DNA from: a virus
IMG/VR virus record: IMGVR_UViG_3300047551_003342
Location: 1-20,483 of that record
Direction: 5' to 3' (one strand)
DNA: 20,483 bases
The position numbers were made by a program, and so were the translations under genes. Positions 1 to 7,506 of the stretch are shown here, piece after piece. A model generated the notes under the pieces. That model saw nothing but the letters and a program-made list of their open reading frames with translations, did not search any database and was not told the origin of the DNA. The first letter of the stretch is position 1. Every line of letters begins with the position of its first letter.

Positions 1-955
1 TCCAACCTTAGGGATTACTGACCCTAATAATTTATACGAAGCACCAACTACAGTTAGAATTGGTGACGGCGTACTAGGACCTCCTTCATTTGCAAACAGA
101 GGTACAGCATTTGCCAGTGCTACTGCTAGTTTAGATACAGGTGACGGCTATGCTGATAATTTCCAAAGCGGAAGTTTTATAGGCGTAAAACGTTTAACAG
201 ATACTCCCTCAGCTGGAGCAAATGTGGTTTTTGCCACACAACCTAATACTGTTTATAAACTTGTTCAAGTTTTGAGTTTATCAGGCACTACACAAGGTGC
301 TCAGTCTGCCTTCTTTCAAATAAGTCCAGATATGAGCGTTTTCAATAGCCCAGCAGATGAAACAGGTATTACAACTAGAATTAGATATAGTCAGGTTAGA
401 CTAACTGGACATGATTTCTTAGACATTGGCACTGGAAGCTTTGACGAAACAAATTATCCAGGTGGTACACCAGAAAATGTTCCTAATCAAGCAAATGAAA
501 CAGTAGATAATAATGGTGGCCGTGTATTTTACACTAGTACTGACCAAGATGGTAATTTTAGAGTGGGAGAGCTTTTCACAATTGAACAAAGCACAGGTAT
601 TGCTACTTTAAATGCAGATGCATTTAACATTGCTGGATTATCTGAACTTACACTTGGTGCAGTAACACTTGGTGGAAGCTCTGCTACTATTACTGAGTTT
701 TCTACTGATCCATTCTTTACAGCAGACAGTGATAGTGTTGTTCCTACGCAACGTGCTATAAAAAGCTATATTGCAGCACAAATTGGTGGTGGTGGTGCTT
801 CTTTGAATGTAAATAGTGTAGTGGCTGGATTTATCTATATAGCTGGTACTCAAATTACAACTACAACAGGCGCACAAATAAATATGAAGGCTAACTTTAA
901 TTTCCAATCTGGGGTGACAGGATTACCGATAGCATGGAATTACTTTTTAACATAA
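1..955 (+). CDS. Large virion structural / tail-fibre-like protein, 3' end only
   Basis: The reading frame is open from position 2 to the TAA at 953-955, so this is the C-terminal ~317 residues of a gene that begins upstream. A GTG at 224 is only an internal codon. The visible part is rich in Thr, Ser, Gly, Asn and Ala with few Cys or Trp, which is typical of beta-rich phage fibre shafts. It contains stretches such as DQDGNFRVGELFTIEQ and DSVVPTQRAIKSYIA that I recognise as a style common in large structural proteins of T4-like cyanophages; this is memory, not a search. It heads a plus-strand run of fibre-type genes. The exact virion position is not determinable. Confidence is high that it is coding and structural, lower for the fibre role. 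Confidence 0.75.
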   Translation, partial: PTLGITDPNNLYEAPTTVRIGDGVLGPPSFANRGTAFASATASLDTGDGYADNFQSGSFIGVKRLTDTPSAGANVVFATQPNTVYKLVQVLSLSGTTQGAQSAFFQISPDMSVFNSPADETGITTRIRYSQVRLTGHDFLDIGTGSFDETNYPGGTPENVPNQANETVDNNGGRVFYTSTDQDGNFRVGELFTIEQSTGIATLNADAFNIAGLSELTLGAVTLGGSSATITEFSTDPFFTADSDSVVPTQRAIKSYIAAQIGGGGASLNVNSVVAGFIYIAGTQITTTTGAQINMKANFNFQSGVTGLPIAWNYFLT

Positions 956-966
956 TGGAGACCTAA

Positions 967-1290
967 ATGGCAACAGGAAGATTAGGGGCAATAGATTTAA
1001 CCTCAACAAGCGCAACAGAAGCTTATGCTTGCCCTGCTACTACCTTTTCAGTAGTTAGTGTAAATATTTGTAATAGAACTGCATCAGCAGTTACAGTAAG
1101 TCTAGCTTTAGCTACTACTACCTCGCCCGCAAACGGTGAATATTTAGAATATCAAACCAGTGTAAGTGCTAACGGAGTTCTTGAAAGAACAGGAATAGTC
1201 ATGGATGCTGCTAAAAAAATTGTAGTAACAGCAGGAACAGCTAATGCTCTAAGCGTTGTAGTCTATGGCATAGAAACTGCAACAGCTTAA
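967..1290 (+). CDS. Small conserved virion structural protein
   Basis: This 107-residue protein starts at an ATG preceded by GGAG at 957-960, with good spacing. It is small and beta-rich (many Val, Thr, Ala) and has no signal peptide or membrane segment. The opening MATGRLGAIDL and the closing VVVYGIETATA match my recollection of a small conserved structural protein found beside fibre genes in T4-like cyanophages. It lies 11 bases after the preceding structural gene and 14 bases before the next fibre gene, consistent with one late transcript. The molecular role is unknown; a small beta-sandwich decoration or fibre-attachment protein is possible. Confidence 0.7.
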   Translation: MATGRLGAIDLTSTSATEAYACPATTFSVVSVNICNRTASAVTVSLALATTTSPANGEYLEYQTSVSANGVLERTGIVMDAAKKIVVTAGTANALSVVVYGIETATA

Positions 1291-1304
1291 TTAAGGATAA
1301 TATT

Positions 1305-2312
1305 ATGGGACGTAGAACAAGCAGTGGCTTTGTAGGAACAGGAGGCAACCTAGGAGCCATCGTTCCAACTGGTGCAGGAAACACCTTAAGCACTTCAGCT
1401 CTCAATCAAAATTTAATACTTGATCCAAATGGGTCAGGTTTAACGCAGGTTGTTAGAATAGCAGAAGCTAGAGGAGATGGTACGAACCAAGGTGTTATAA
1501 GATTTTATAATACTGCTAATACTCAATACAGTGGATTTCAACAACCGGCAGCGGCAACAAATACAGTGACCTACACTTTGCCTGACGGTGCCCCAGGTAC
1601 TAATGGATATCTATTATCTTCAACAACTACTGGCGTCTTAAGTTGGATTGCAACTCCATCAACAGGGTTGACTTTTACAAATGATACAACGACAAACAGC
1701 ACATTTTATCCTGTAATAACTTCATCTACTGCCAACCCAGTTTTAGCAGTTAATAGATCGGATACAAAATTAACATTTAACCCATCAACAGGTACGTTAT
1801 TTTCTACCATAGGACAGTTTCCAGATATAATTGGTAATACCGCAGCAGCTTCATCTGGAACTGCAAGTCTTACAATTAGAGGCACAAGCAGTGGTACTAA
1901 AAATTTAGGTAACGGCGGAAGCATTGCTATGACAGATGGTGTGCCTTCTAGCACTACTCTTACTGGCACATTAGTCGTTACAGGCGGAGTAGGTATAAGT
2001 GGTCAATTAACAGCAGCAACATTAGTAGAAACATCAAGTGTAAGATTTAAAGAAAATATTGAACCTATCAAAGACGCTCTATCTAAAATTTTAAATTTAA
2101 ATGGTGTAATTTATGATAGAAAAGACGAATCGTCTCTGAGAGAAGCAGGATTAATTGCTGAAAATGTTAATGAGCATATACCAAATGTTGTAACCAAAGA
2201 CGATGAGGGTAATGTGTATGGACTGCAATATACAAAATTGGTGGCTTATCTAGTAGAAGCAGTTAAAACTCTTAAAACAGAGTTAGATGAATTAAAGTTA
2301 AGGACAGCATGA
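1305..2312 (+). CDS. Tail-fibre protein with C-terminal S74 intramolecular chaperone domain
   Basis: The protein has 335 residues. Residues 1-240 are a Thr/Ser/Gly-rich, low-complexity beta-type shaft. Residues ~243-335 form a peptidase S74 (endosialidase-type) intramolecular chaperone: SSVRFKENIEPI at 244-255 contains the Ser245 and Lys249 arrangement of the self-cleavage site, followed by AGLIAENV and a GLQYTKLVAYLVEAVK helix leading into a C-terminal coiled coil. In this family the chaperone trimerises the fibre and is then released by autocleavage before the conserved Ser. The ATG at 1305 has an AAGGATA ribosome site. The stop codon lies one base before the next gene's ATG. The fibre role is well supported; the receptor is unknown. 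Confidence 0.88.
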   Translation: MGRRTSSGFVGTGGNLGAIVPTGAGNTLSTSALNQNLILDPNGSGLTQVVRIAEARGDGTNQGVIRFYNTANTQYSGFQQPAAATNTVTYTLPDGAPGTNGYLLSSTTTGVLSWIATPSTGLTFTNDTTTNSTFYPVITSSTANPVLAVNRSDTKLTFNPSTGTLFSTIGQFPDIIGNTAAASSGTASLTIRGTSSGTKNLGNGGSIAMTDGVPSSTTLTGTLVVTGGVGISGQLTAATLVETSSVRFKENIEPIKDALSKILNLNGVIYDRKDESSLREAGLIAENVNEHIPNVVTKDDEGNVYGLQYTKLVAYLVEAVKTLKTELDELKLRTA

Positions 2313-2313
2313 T

Positions 2314-2751
2314 ATGGCATCACTACAAAATACAAGTATTCTAGGTACGCTTTCTTATTACCGCACTGAAAATGCGCAAACCGCTAATTACATATTGGCA
2401 CTTTCAGATCATGGTAGAGTTGTTTCATTCTCAGGAGCCTTAGGACAAACTGTTACAGTTCCTAATGATTCTACTGTGAATTTTCCTGTAGGTGCTGTAG
2501 TTTACATAAACAAAGTTGGATCTGGCACAGTAACATTAGCAGCAGCAGGTGGTGTTAGTCTTAGTAAAACTGGAAATTTAGGCAGTTCAGAGGAACTATA
2601 CATTAGAAAACGAGCAGCAAATACATGGATTGTTGTTGATATCCCAAAAAATCCAAGTGCTACCACATCTGGGACTGTATCACAATCCAGTACAGGAGCT
2701 TATACGGTTCAAACATTTACTGGTGCCGGTAGTCTTACAGTACAGGCATAA
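2314..2751 (+). CDS. Small tail-fibre-associated structural protein
   Basis: The 145-residue protein starts at an ATG one base after the previous stop, with AAGGAC inside the upstream gene's last codons as the likely ribosome site. The composition is Thr/Ser/Gly/Val-rich with little charge. Residues ~35-110 look like a compact beta domain (ALGQTVTVPNDSTVNFPVG, then YINKVGSGTVTLAAAGGV) similar in style to repeated domains in phage fibres. The last ~30 residues form a Ser/Thr-rich tail ending in GAGSLTVQA. I do not recognise a catalytic motif. Position between the S74 fibre and the glycine-rich protein argues for a fibre or adhesin component. The specific role is unknown. Confidence 0.65.
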   Translation: MASLQNTSILGTLSYYRTENAQTANYILALSDHGRVVSFSGALGQTVTVPNDSTVNFPVGAVVYINKVGSGTVTLAAAGGVSLSKTGNLGSSEELYIRKRAANTWIVVDIPKNPSATTSGTVSQSSTGAYTVQTFTGAGSLTVQA

Positions 2752-2763
2752 TAGGAGCAAAAG

Positions 2764-3783
2764 ATGCCATTTATAAAAAGTATTAGAAAAAGAGTTGATA
2801 GAGAAAATAATCTAGCTCAATATGTTGAAGTAGTTGGCGGCGATGTTGTTTATACAGCAGGAGGCTATAAAATACATATGTTCACTACAGTAGGGCAACA
2901 CAACTTACAACTCAAAGTCAAAGACAATTTAAAACACGCACCTGACACTGTCAAGAATTATCTTATCAGTGGATCTAATTTAAATACCGAATTTTTAGCC
3001 ATTGGTGGCGGTGGTGGGGGTGGTGCCCGTCATAGTGGTGGCGGTGGCGCTGGCGGCCTTGTAGAAAGCACAGCTGGTGCTATTTCAGGAAATGTATCTA
3101 TCTCAGTAGGTGGCGGTGGAAATGGCGGAGTCAATGAAGGATTTGGACAAAATGGGCAAAACACTACTTTCAGTACTGTGACTGCTATTGGTGGTGGTGG
3201 TGGATCAACATGGGACCCTGCCTTTGGACCTGGAACAGGTTCTACAGGTGGTTCGGGCGGTGGTGGCAGTCAAAACGGAGGTGGTGGTGGTCCAGCAAAT
3301 CAACCTTCACCGAATCCATTAGGTGGTGTAGGTTATGGGTTTAGGGGAGGAAACAGTATTCATAGCCCCCCAACAGTTCATGTATGGGCAGGTGGTGGTG
3401 GCGGCGCAGGTGGTGCTGGTGCAGACGGCCCAGCATATATCCCTCAGTCTCAGTCACCACCTGGCGGCCCTGGGCGCCAAAGCTCAATAACTGGTACCAA
3501 CTATCATTGGGCTGGTGGTGGAGGTGGTGGAACCTGGAACGGGAACACCGGCGGCCAAGGCGGTAACGGTGGCGGTGGCGGTGGCACAGGTGGTCCAGCA
3601 GGAACAGGTGGTCCAGGACTTAATGTTGGACAAAATGGCCAAAATGCTGGCCCACAGGCTCAAGGTACAATAGGAGGACAGGGAGGAAACAACACCGGTG
3701 GCGGCGGCGGTGGAGCCAATCAAGTTCCGAGCACAGGTGGTAGAGGAGGTCCGGGTATCGTAGTGGTTAGATATCTAACATAA
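2764..3783 (+). CDS. Glycine-rich tail-fibre adhesin-like protein
   Basis: The 339-residue protein starts at ATG 2764 behind AGGAGCAAAAG. Residues 1-80 form a normal, charged N-terminal domain (MPFIKSIRKRVDRENN...). From about residue 81 to 330 it is dominated by Gly runs of four to seven, separated by short Asn/Gln/Ser/Thr/Pro segments, and it ends in a beta strand, GIVVVRYLT. Glycine-rich motifs presenting variable loops are known in T-even gp38-type adhesins and in other phage receptor-binding proteins, so a distal adhesin role is plausible; this is inference from composition and position. The bases of this region are visibly more GC-rich than the neighbours because of GGN codons. Reverse-strand ORFs across it are composition artefacts. 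Confidence 0.75.
   Translation: MPFIKSIRKRVDRENNLAQYVEVVGGDVVYTAGGYKIHMFTTVGQHNLQLKVKDNLKHAPDTVKNYLISGSNLNTEFLAIGGGGGGGARHSGGGGAGGLVESTAGAISGNVSISVGGGGNGGVNEGFGQNGQNTTFSTVTAIGGGGGSTWDPAFGPGTGSTGGSGGGGSQNGGGGGPANQPSPNPLGGVGYGFRGGNSIHSPPTVHVWAGGGGGAGGAGADGPAYIPQSQSPPGGPGRQSSITGTNYHWAGGGGGGTWNGNTGGQGGNGGGGGGTGGPAGTGGPGLNVGQNGQNAGPQAQGTIGGQGGNNTGGGGGGANQVPSTGGRGGPGIVVVRYLT
3001..3730 (+). repeat. Glycine-codon low-complexity tract within the adhesin gene
   Basis: The DNA is an imperfect GGT/GGC/GGA triplet tract in several blocks (for example around 3003-3055, 3190-3212, 3264-3295, 3391-3420, 3511-3530, 3568-3590, 3695-3718). Blocks are separated by non-repetitive loops. It encodes the polyglycine segments of the adhesin-like protein. 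Such tracts are prone to slippage and recombination, which would vary loop spacing. Confidence 0.7.
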
Positions 3784-3786
3784 TTT

Positions 3787-4356
3787 ATGGGTAAAGTTTT
3801 ACTAAAAAGTTTTTACCATATTTCGAAGTTCAAATACCACGAAGACCTTAAAGAAGAACTAACTAGAATACTTGAGGAAGCAAGCAGTGAAGAACTAAAT
3901 GCTCCTCAAGCAGAAGTCTATATTTCTAGATGTGATTGGCAAAAAGCTAAAGATTTTAATAGACCATGGGTATCTTTTTTAAGAAAAAAATTGTTTGAAC
4001 ATATGTTAGAGATCTATGAAGATCTCGGATACGATGGATTCACTCTTCATGAAATATGGTTTCAGCAATATTTTACTAATGCTATGCACGGTTGGCACAC
4101 ACATAGTGGTAATTTTACCAATGTTTATTATGTTGATTTGCCTAATAACTCATCAAAAACATGCATCTTATGTCCTTTTGACCAAAAAAGTGTTATTGAA
4201 CTTGATGTAAAAGAAGGTGATATTGTAGTTTTTCCTAGTTTTGTTATTCACCAAGGTCCTAAAAATCTAAGTCAATATAAAAAAACTATTATATCATACA
4301 ACACAAATGTTACATACTCAGATGCAATTTATGCTAATCATGTAGGAATAAAATAA
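3787..4356 (+). CDS. 2OG-Fe(II) oxygenase-like protein (2OG-FeII_Oxy_5-like)
   Basis: The 189-residue protein has a jelly-roll-type oxygenase signature in its second half: HGWHTHSGNFTNVYYVDLP at 101-119, then GDIVVFPSFVIHQGP at 144-158 and KKTIISYNTN at 165-174. Candidate iron ligands are H104 and H106 (an HxH arrangement, as I recall for the 2OG-FeII_Oxy_5 family, rather than HxD) and H155; K165 or K166 may bind 2-oxoglutarate. The family hydroxylates protein or small-molecule substrates; this substrate is unknown. It starts three bases after the adhesin gene with no clear ribosome site, and its stop overlaps the next start (TAATG). It is on the fibre strand, opposite to the large tailoring operon. 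Confidence 0.7.
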   Translation: MGKVLLKSFYHISKFKYHEDLKEELTRILEEASSEELNAPQAEVYISRCDWQKAKDFNRPWVSFLRKKLFEHMLEIYEDLGYDGFTLHEIWFQQYFTNAMHGWHTHSGNFTNVYYVDLPNNSSKTCILCPFDQKSVIELDVKEGDIVVFPSFVIHQGPKNLSQYKKTIISYNTNVTYSDAIYANHVGIK

Positions 4357-4739
4357 TGCCAATATTTAAATCGAACAAGAATATATTTGTTGATAATGGA
4401 GAGTACTTTGAATCAAAATGGATGGCCCAAGATACTATTTATTGGCCTCCTACTAAACCCTGGAGCTATGAAAGAGAATTAAACATAGATGACATAGACA
4501 TTTGGGAAGTCATCTATGAAGGGAACTTTGGAATTTATGCTGCATATTCCCCAGAAGCAGAATTTTACATGATTTTTCCGTTTTATTGGATGGCTAGTAA
4601 CGGGTTTAAGATAGAAACCTTTTATGGAAAAGATGCGTCAATTAGAACATGGAAAAGGGCCAAAGAATTAAACATAGACCTTTCTGTTATAGAGTATTGG
4701 TTAGATTCAGACGAATATGAAAAATATATGAAGGCTTAA
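4356..4739 (+). CDS. Trp-rich conserved protein of unknown function, copy A
   Basis: The 127-residue protein starts at the ATG of a TAATG overlap with the oxygenase gene. It carries seven Trp residues (22, 30, 36, 50, 78, 99, 115) and is acidic and aromatic, without signal peptide or membrane segment. Residues 44-75 contain IDIWEVIYEG, FGIYAAY and EAEFYMIF, and residues ~85-110 contain IETFYGKDA...RAKELNIDL. The same pattern recurs in the protein at 14404-14736, so the two are paralogues. I do not recognise a function. Its stop overlaps the convergent stop of the tailoring operon by three bases, so it forms the left edge of the cassette. Confidence 0.65.
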   Translation: MPIFKSNKNIFVDNGEYFESKWMAQDTIYWPPTKPWSYERELNIDDIDIWEVIYEGNFGIYAAYSPEAEFYMIFPFYWMASNGFKIETFYGKDASIRTWKRAKELNIDLSVIEYWLDSDEYEKYMKA

Positions 4740-5326
4740 ATTTCGGGAGATAAGGTAGTTAGATTGAAAACAGCAGTAAGTCTTCCCTCTTTACTTTGAT
4801 TCTTTAGTACTTCGTGATTTAGCCAACCTGGCCATATTAATACAAGACCTTCTTCTGGAGCAATATCGTACCATTGCCAATTAGCTTGATTAGATTCTAT
4901 TACAGGTAAATTGACAACTTTGTTATGAAATCTAGGGTCATGGAATCTTATCTTTGATGATCCTTCAGGCACCCGCAAATATACTATACCAGATAGTGTA
5001 GTATTGGGGTGTTCGTGAGCTGCATGAAAATCACCTTCAAACATTTCACTAAAAAATACTTCACTATATAAATTGATTTGTTTGTAACCTAGCGATCCTA
5101 AATATTTTTTACCAATTTCTTTGGTGTAATTACTAAAAAACCCTAATTCTGACAATAGCATGTGATCTTTACTATAAGTGGTTTTATATCCCCATGTATT
5201 AGTATTGTTTTCAGGTACGGCAATTATTTTTTCAGCAATAGGTAACAACCTTTTAACTAGATCTTTATCAACAAATCCGCCTATGACTGTGGGAAAAAGG
5301 TTCAAGTGTGTCATTACATGTTTCAT
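4736..5326 (-). CDS. 2OG-Fe(II) oxygenase, 2OG-FeII_Oxy_5 family
   Basis: The 196-residue protein shows a clear family pattern: HAAHEHPNTTLSGIVYLRVP at 101-120, FHDPR at 128-132, then EEGLVLIWPGWLNHEV at 158-173 and GRLTAVFNL at 181-189. Likely iron ligands are H104 and H106 (HxH, usual for this family as I recall it) and H171; R182 is the likely 2-oxoglutarate salt-bridge residue. Members are frequent in marine T4-like phages, and their substrates are generally unknown. It is the last gene of the nine-gene minus-strand operon and starts in a TAATG overlap with the gene upstream. Family assignment is strong; function within the cassette is inferred only. Confidence 0.85.
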   Translation of the reverse strand: MKHVMTHLNLFPTVIGGFVDKDLVKRLLPIAEKIIAVPENNTNTWGYKTTYSKDHMLLSELGFFSNYTKEIGKKYLGSLGYKQINLYSEVFFSEMFEGDFHAAHEHPNTTLSGIVYLRVPEGSSKIRFHDPRFHNKVVNLPVIESNQANWQWYDIAPEEGLVLIWPGWLNHEVLKNQSKEGRLTAVFNLTTLSPEI

Positions 5327-5985
5327 TAAATGCGTCTCATTTCCGATATAGGATATTTTAAATTACATTCTCCAATGTTGTATTGAACTCCGTGAAAAAA
5401 ACTTATTAAAGTTAATCTATCTTCTGTAGTTGTACCCATATATGGTTGGGCAGCATGATACGATCTTGCATCAAATAAAACTAATCTATTGTATTTTGAT
5501 TTTATTATTATACTTTCGTCAAACTTACTATTGTTTAGATCTTTAGTGTCTTTTAATTTTTCTAGATCTTTATATTCCTTATAATTTTGAAAATAATTTA
5601 CTTTTTCAACTTGGTCGTTTAAAGCTTTTGAATATTGGTCTATAGGCGTAAATATGGAGGTTCCGCAGTTTTTATGTTTGCTCAAATAGACTATACAGGT
5701 GAATTCATTTTCATCTTGATGAACCCAACCATCGTGTTCTAAACCTTGAGGCACTTTTTGAAAATGAGTAGCAGTCCTCCAAAATAATTTTTTATAATCA
5801 TTCGGGTATAGCAGGGATAGAATCTTCTCGTTAACCCAAATAAAGAATTCATTATCTGTATGATGCAATGATGGAGTTCTTAATCCTGGGTAAAAGTTAG
5901 GTGCATATTCTTGCTTATTAGCATATTCCACAATACTATCTGGGTCGTCAAAAAAATTGTCAATACATAATAAAGGCCATAACAT
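5326..5985 (-). CDS. DUF6445-like 2OG-Fe(II) oxygenase-type protein
   Basis: The 219-residue protein has a complete oxygenase motif set: WVHQDENEFTCIVYLS at 87-102 (H89, D91), CGTSIFTP at 107-114, then NRLVLFDARSYHAAQP at 166-181 (H177) and DRLTLISFF at 189-197 (R190). This HxD...H...R layout and the WVHxD plus YHAA spacing resemble DUF6445, which I recall as often encoded near tryptophan-halogenase-like genes in bacteria; that should be verified by search. Residues 115-160 form a charged insertion. AGGA sits upstream of the ATG and the gene is three bases from the carbamoyltransferase. It probably acts on the same substrate as its operon neighbours. Confidence 0.75.
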   Translation of the reverse strand: MLWPLLCIDNFFDDPDSIVEYANKQEYAPNFYPGLRTPSLHHTDNEFFIWVNEKILSLLYPNDYKKLFWRTATHFQKVPQGLEHDGWVHQDENEFTCIVYLSKHKNCGTSIFTPIDQYSKALNDQVEKVNYFQNYKEYKDLEKLKDTKDLNNSKFDESIIIKSKYNRLVLFDARSYHAAQPYMGTTTEDRLTLISFFHGVQYNIGECNLKYPISEMRRI

Positions 5986-5988
5986 AAT

Positions 5989-7506
5989 TTATTTTCCTAA
6001 AATCTTATTTCCAATTACAAGATAATCTAAATCACTTTGCCAAAAAAACTCAATTACATCTTTTTGATGAGCTGCGATCGGCCTGCCATTTACATTAAGG
6101 CTGGTATTTAATAGGACAGGGCATCCAGTTAGGTTAAAAAAAGTGTTTATAAGATTATAAAATGACTTGTTATTTTTATCAACACACTGCACACGACATG
6201 TTCCATCTATATGAGTTATTTCTTTTAAAGAATCACTTTTAACTTTATATGTATAAAGCATAAAATTATCTTCAAATGGAATTTCAAAAAAATCTTGACT
6301 TAGTTTTGAAATCATACTTGCCCCAAAAGGTCTATAGTTTTCTCGTTTTTTAATCTTATTGATTCTACTTTTCATGCCATCGATTCTAGGATCAGCAAGT
6401 ATAGATCTATTTCCTAAAGCTCTCGGACCAATTTCACCATTTCCTTGATACCACGCTATTATTTTTCCTAAAGACAAAAGTCTAGCAGTTTCATGAATGG
6501 TCGTTTCACTAGGAAAATCAGCATCTTCATCAGATTGAACATAGGGGAAATTTTCAATTTCGAATTGAGGCAAATTATTAATTTTCCGCAAAAATTCTAT
6601 CCCTCCTAAACTTAATCCATCGTCTCCGCAATGAGGAGGTATAATTAAATTTGGAAATACAGTTTTTAACTTTGTATTCCATATGATATTTTGAGCTACC
6701 CCGCCTGTATATGAAATATAATCTGATATATTAGCATGTTCTTTAAAAAAATTACAAATCATTTCACCTATATAGAAATGAACTGTAGCAGCCCAATCTA
6801 AGGCAGAATGACAGGCTAAGCGTTCATCATTTTTAAACTTTATCCAATCATTAAAATTAAAAACATTTTCTTGATAATAAAAATTATGACTTGACAAATA
6901 ATTTTCTATAAAATTAAAGTTAATTTTTCCGTGAGATTGTAAAGACATGAGTTTTCCTGCTGTATCTAAACCATCTATAGGATTTGCAGCTTTTGTTCTA
7001 GGAATTCCTAAAAAGTCACCTAATTCAACTATTTTTCTACCAATTGAATCTGATTCATTTAGCGAACCTCTTTTCAACAATTTATCTTGTTTGATTATAG
7101 ACCATGAAGTTCCTGTATCAGCATCACCTGCTCCATCTATAACAAAATGAATAGAAGGTTCTTCTTTGTGTAACATCCAAGTGCTTAAGGAATGAGCATA
7201 ATGATGATCTAATCTGTAAACGACTGACTTTGAAGGAAATAAATCATATTCTATATATGGAAAAATATCTTGTGATGCATTTGGCAAATTATATTTGTGC
7301 GGTTCTAGTATAACAGCAATTTGATCAACAGTTCTATAATCTAAATTCCAAATTCTTTTAACTACATCTCTCCACTCCCATAAATTATTGAAAGCATGAT
7401 GTTTTATTTGAAATTCTCTTTCGGATCTGTAATATCTAACAATTTTGCCATCAAAATATGAAATATTACTGTCATGCCCGCAAAGTCTTAGGGATAATAA
7501 TTTCAT
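5989..7506 (-). CDS. Carbamoyltransferase, NodU/CmcH (HypF C-terminal/YrdC-like) family
   Basis: This 505-residue protein has the family landmarks in order: SLRLCGHDSNISYF at 5-18, DHHYAHSLSTW at 100-110, FVIDGAGDAD at 121-130, TGGVAQNIIWN at 267-277, DDGLSLGG at 295-302, WYQGNGEIGPRALGNRSIL at 352-370, ENYRPFGASM at 389-398 and LLNTSLNVNGRPI at 465-477. Family enzymes transfer a carbamoyl group from carbamoyl phosphate, via carbamoyl-adenylate, to a hydroxyl or amine of a sugar, antibiotic or other acceptor. It is slightly shorter than the usual 550-600 residues but no motif is missing. ATGA overlap with the upstream halogenase implies translational coupling. The acceptor is unknown; a hydroxyl made by one of the neighbouring oxygenases is an attractive guess. 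Confidence 0.9.
   Translation of the reverse strand: MKLLSLRLCGHDSNISYFDGKIVRYYRSEREFQIKHHAFNNLWEWRDVVKRIWNLDYRTVDQIAVILEPHKYNLPNASQDIFPYIEYDLFPSKSVVYRLDHHYAHSLSTWMLHKEEPSIHFVIDGAGDADTGTSWSIIKQDKLLKRGSLNESDSIGRKIVELGDFLGIPRTKAANPIDGLDTAGKLMSLQSHGKINFNFIENYLSSHNFYYQENVFNFNDWIKFKNDERLACHSALDWAATVHFYIGEMICNFFKEHANISDYISYTGGVAQNIIWNTKLKTVFPNLIIPPHCGDDGLSLGGIEFLRKINNLPQFEIENFPYVQSDEDADFPSETTIHETARLLSLGKIIAWYQGNGEIGPRALGNRSILADPRIDGMKSRINKIKKRENYRPFGASMISKLSQDFFEIPFEDNFMLYTYKVKSDSLKEITHIDGTCRVQCVDKNNKSFYNLINTFFNLTGCPVLLNTSLNVNGRPIAAHQKDVIEFFWQSDLDYLVIGNKILGK

Noticed and set aside
224-955. GTG 224 as the true start of the first gene
   Set aside because: The frame is open upstream to the window edge with the same structural-protein composition, so the gene is a 5'-truncated larger one.
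3384-3723. Overlapping plus and minus reading frames within the glycine-rich gene
   Set aside because: They are Trp/Arg- or Ala/Thr-rich shadows created by GGN codons, with no ribosome sites.
3001-3730. Repeat array that might be taken for a CRISPR or tandem repeat
   Set aside because: The periodicity is three bases and codes for glycine runs within one continuous gene; there are no equal spacers.
3766-3779. Perfect 14-base palindrome GTTAGATATCTAAC at the end of the adhesin gene
   Set aside because: It lies in coding sequence, has no T-run or loop for a terminator, and one such palindrome is expected by chance in a window of this size.
6947-7150. Plus-strand ORF inside the carbamoyltransferase gene, and similar ones at 9783, 11647, 11992, 16162, 17754
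   Set aside because: Each lies antisense to a gene with strong protein-family evidence and lacks a ribosome site or recognisable sequence.
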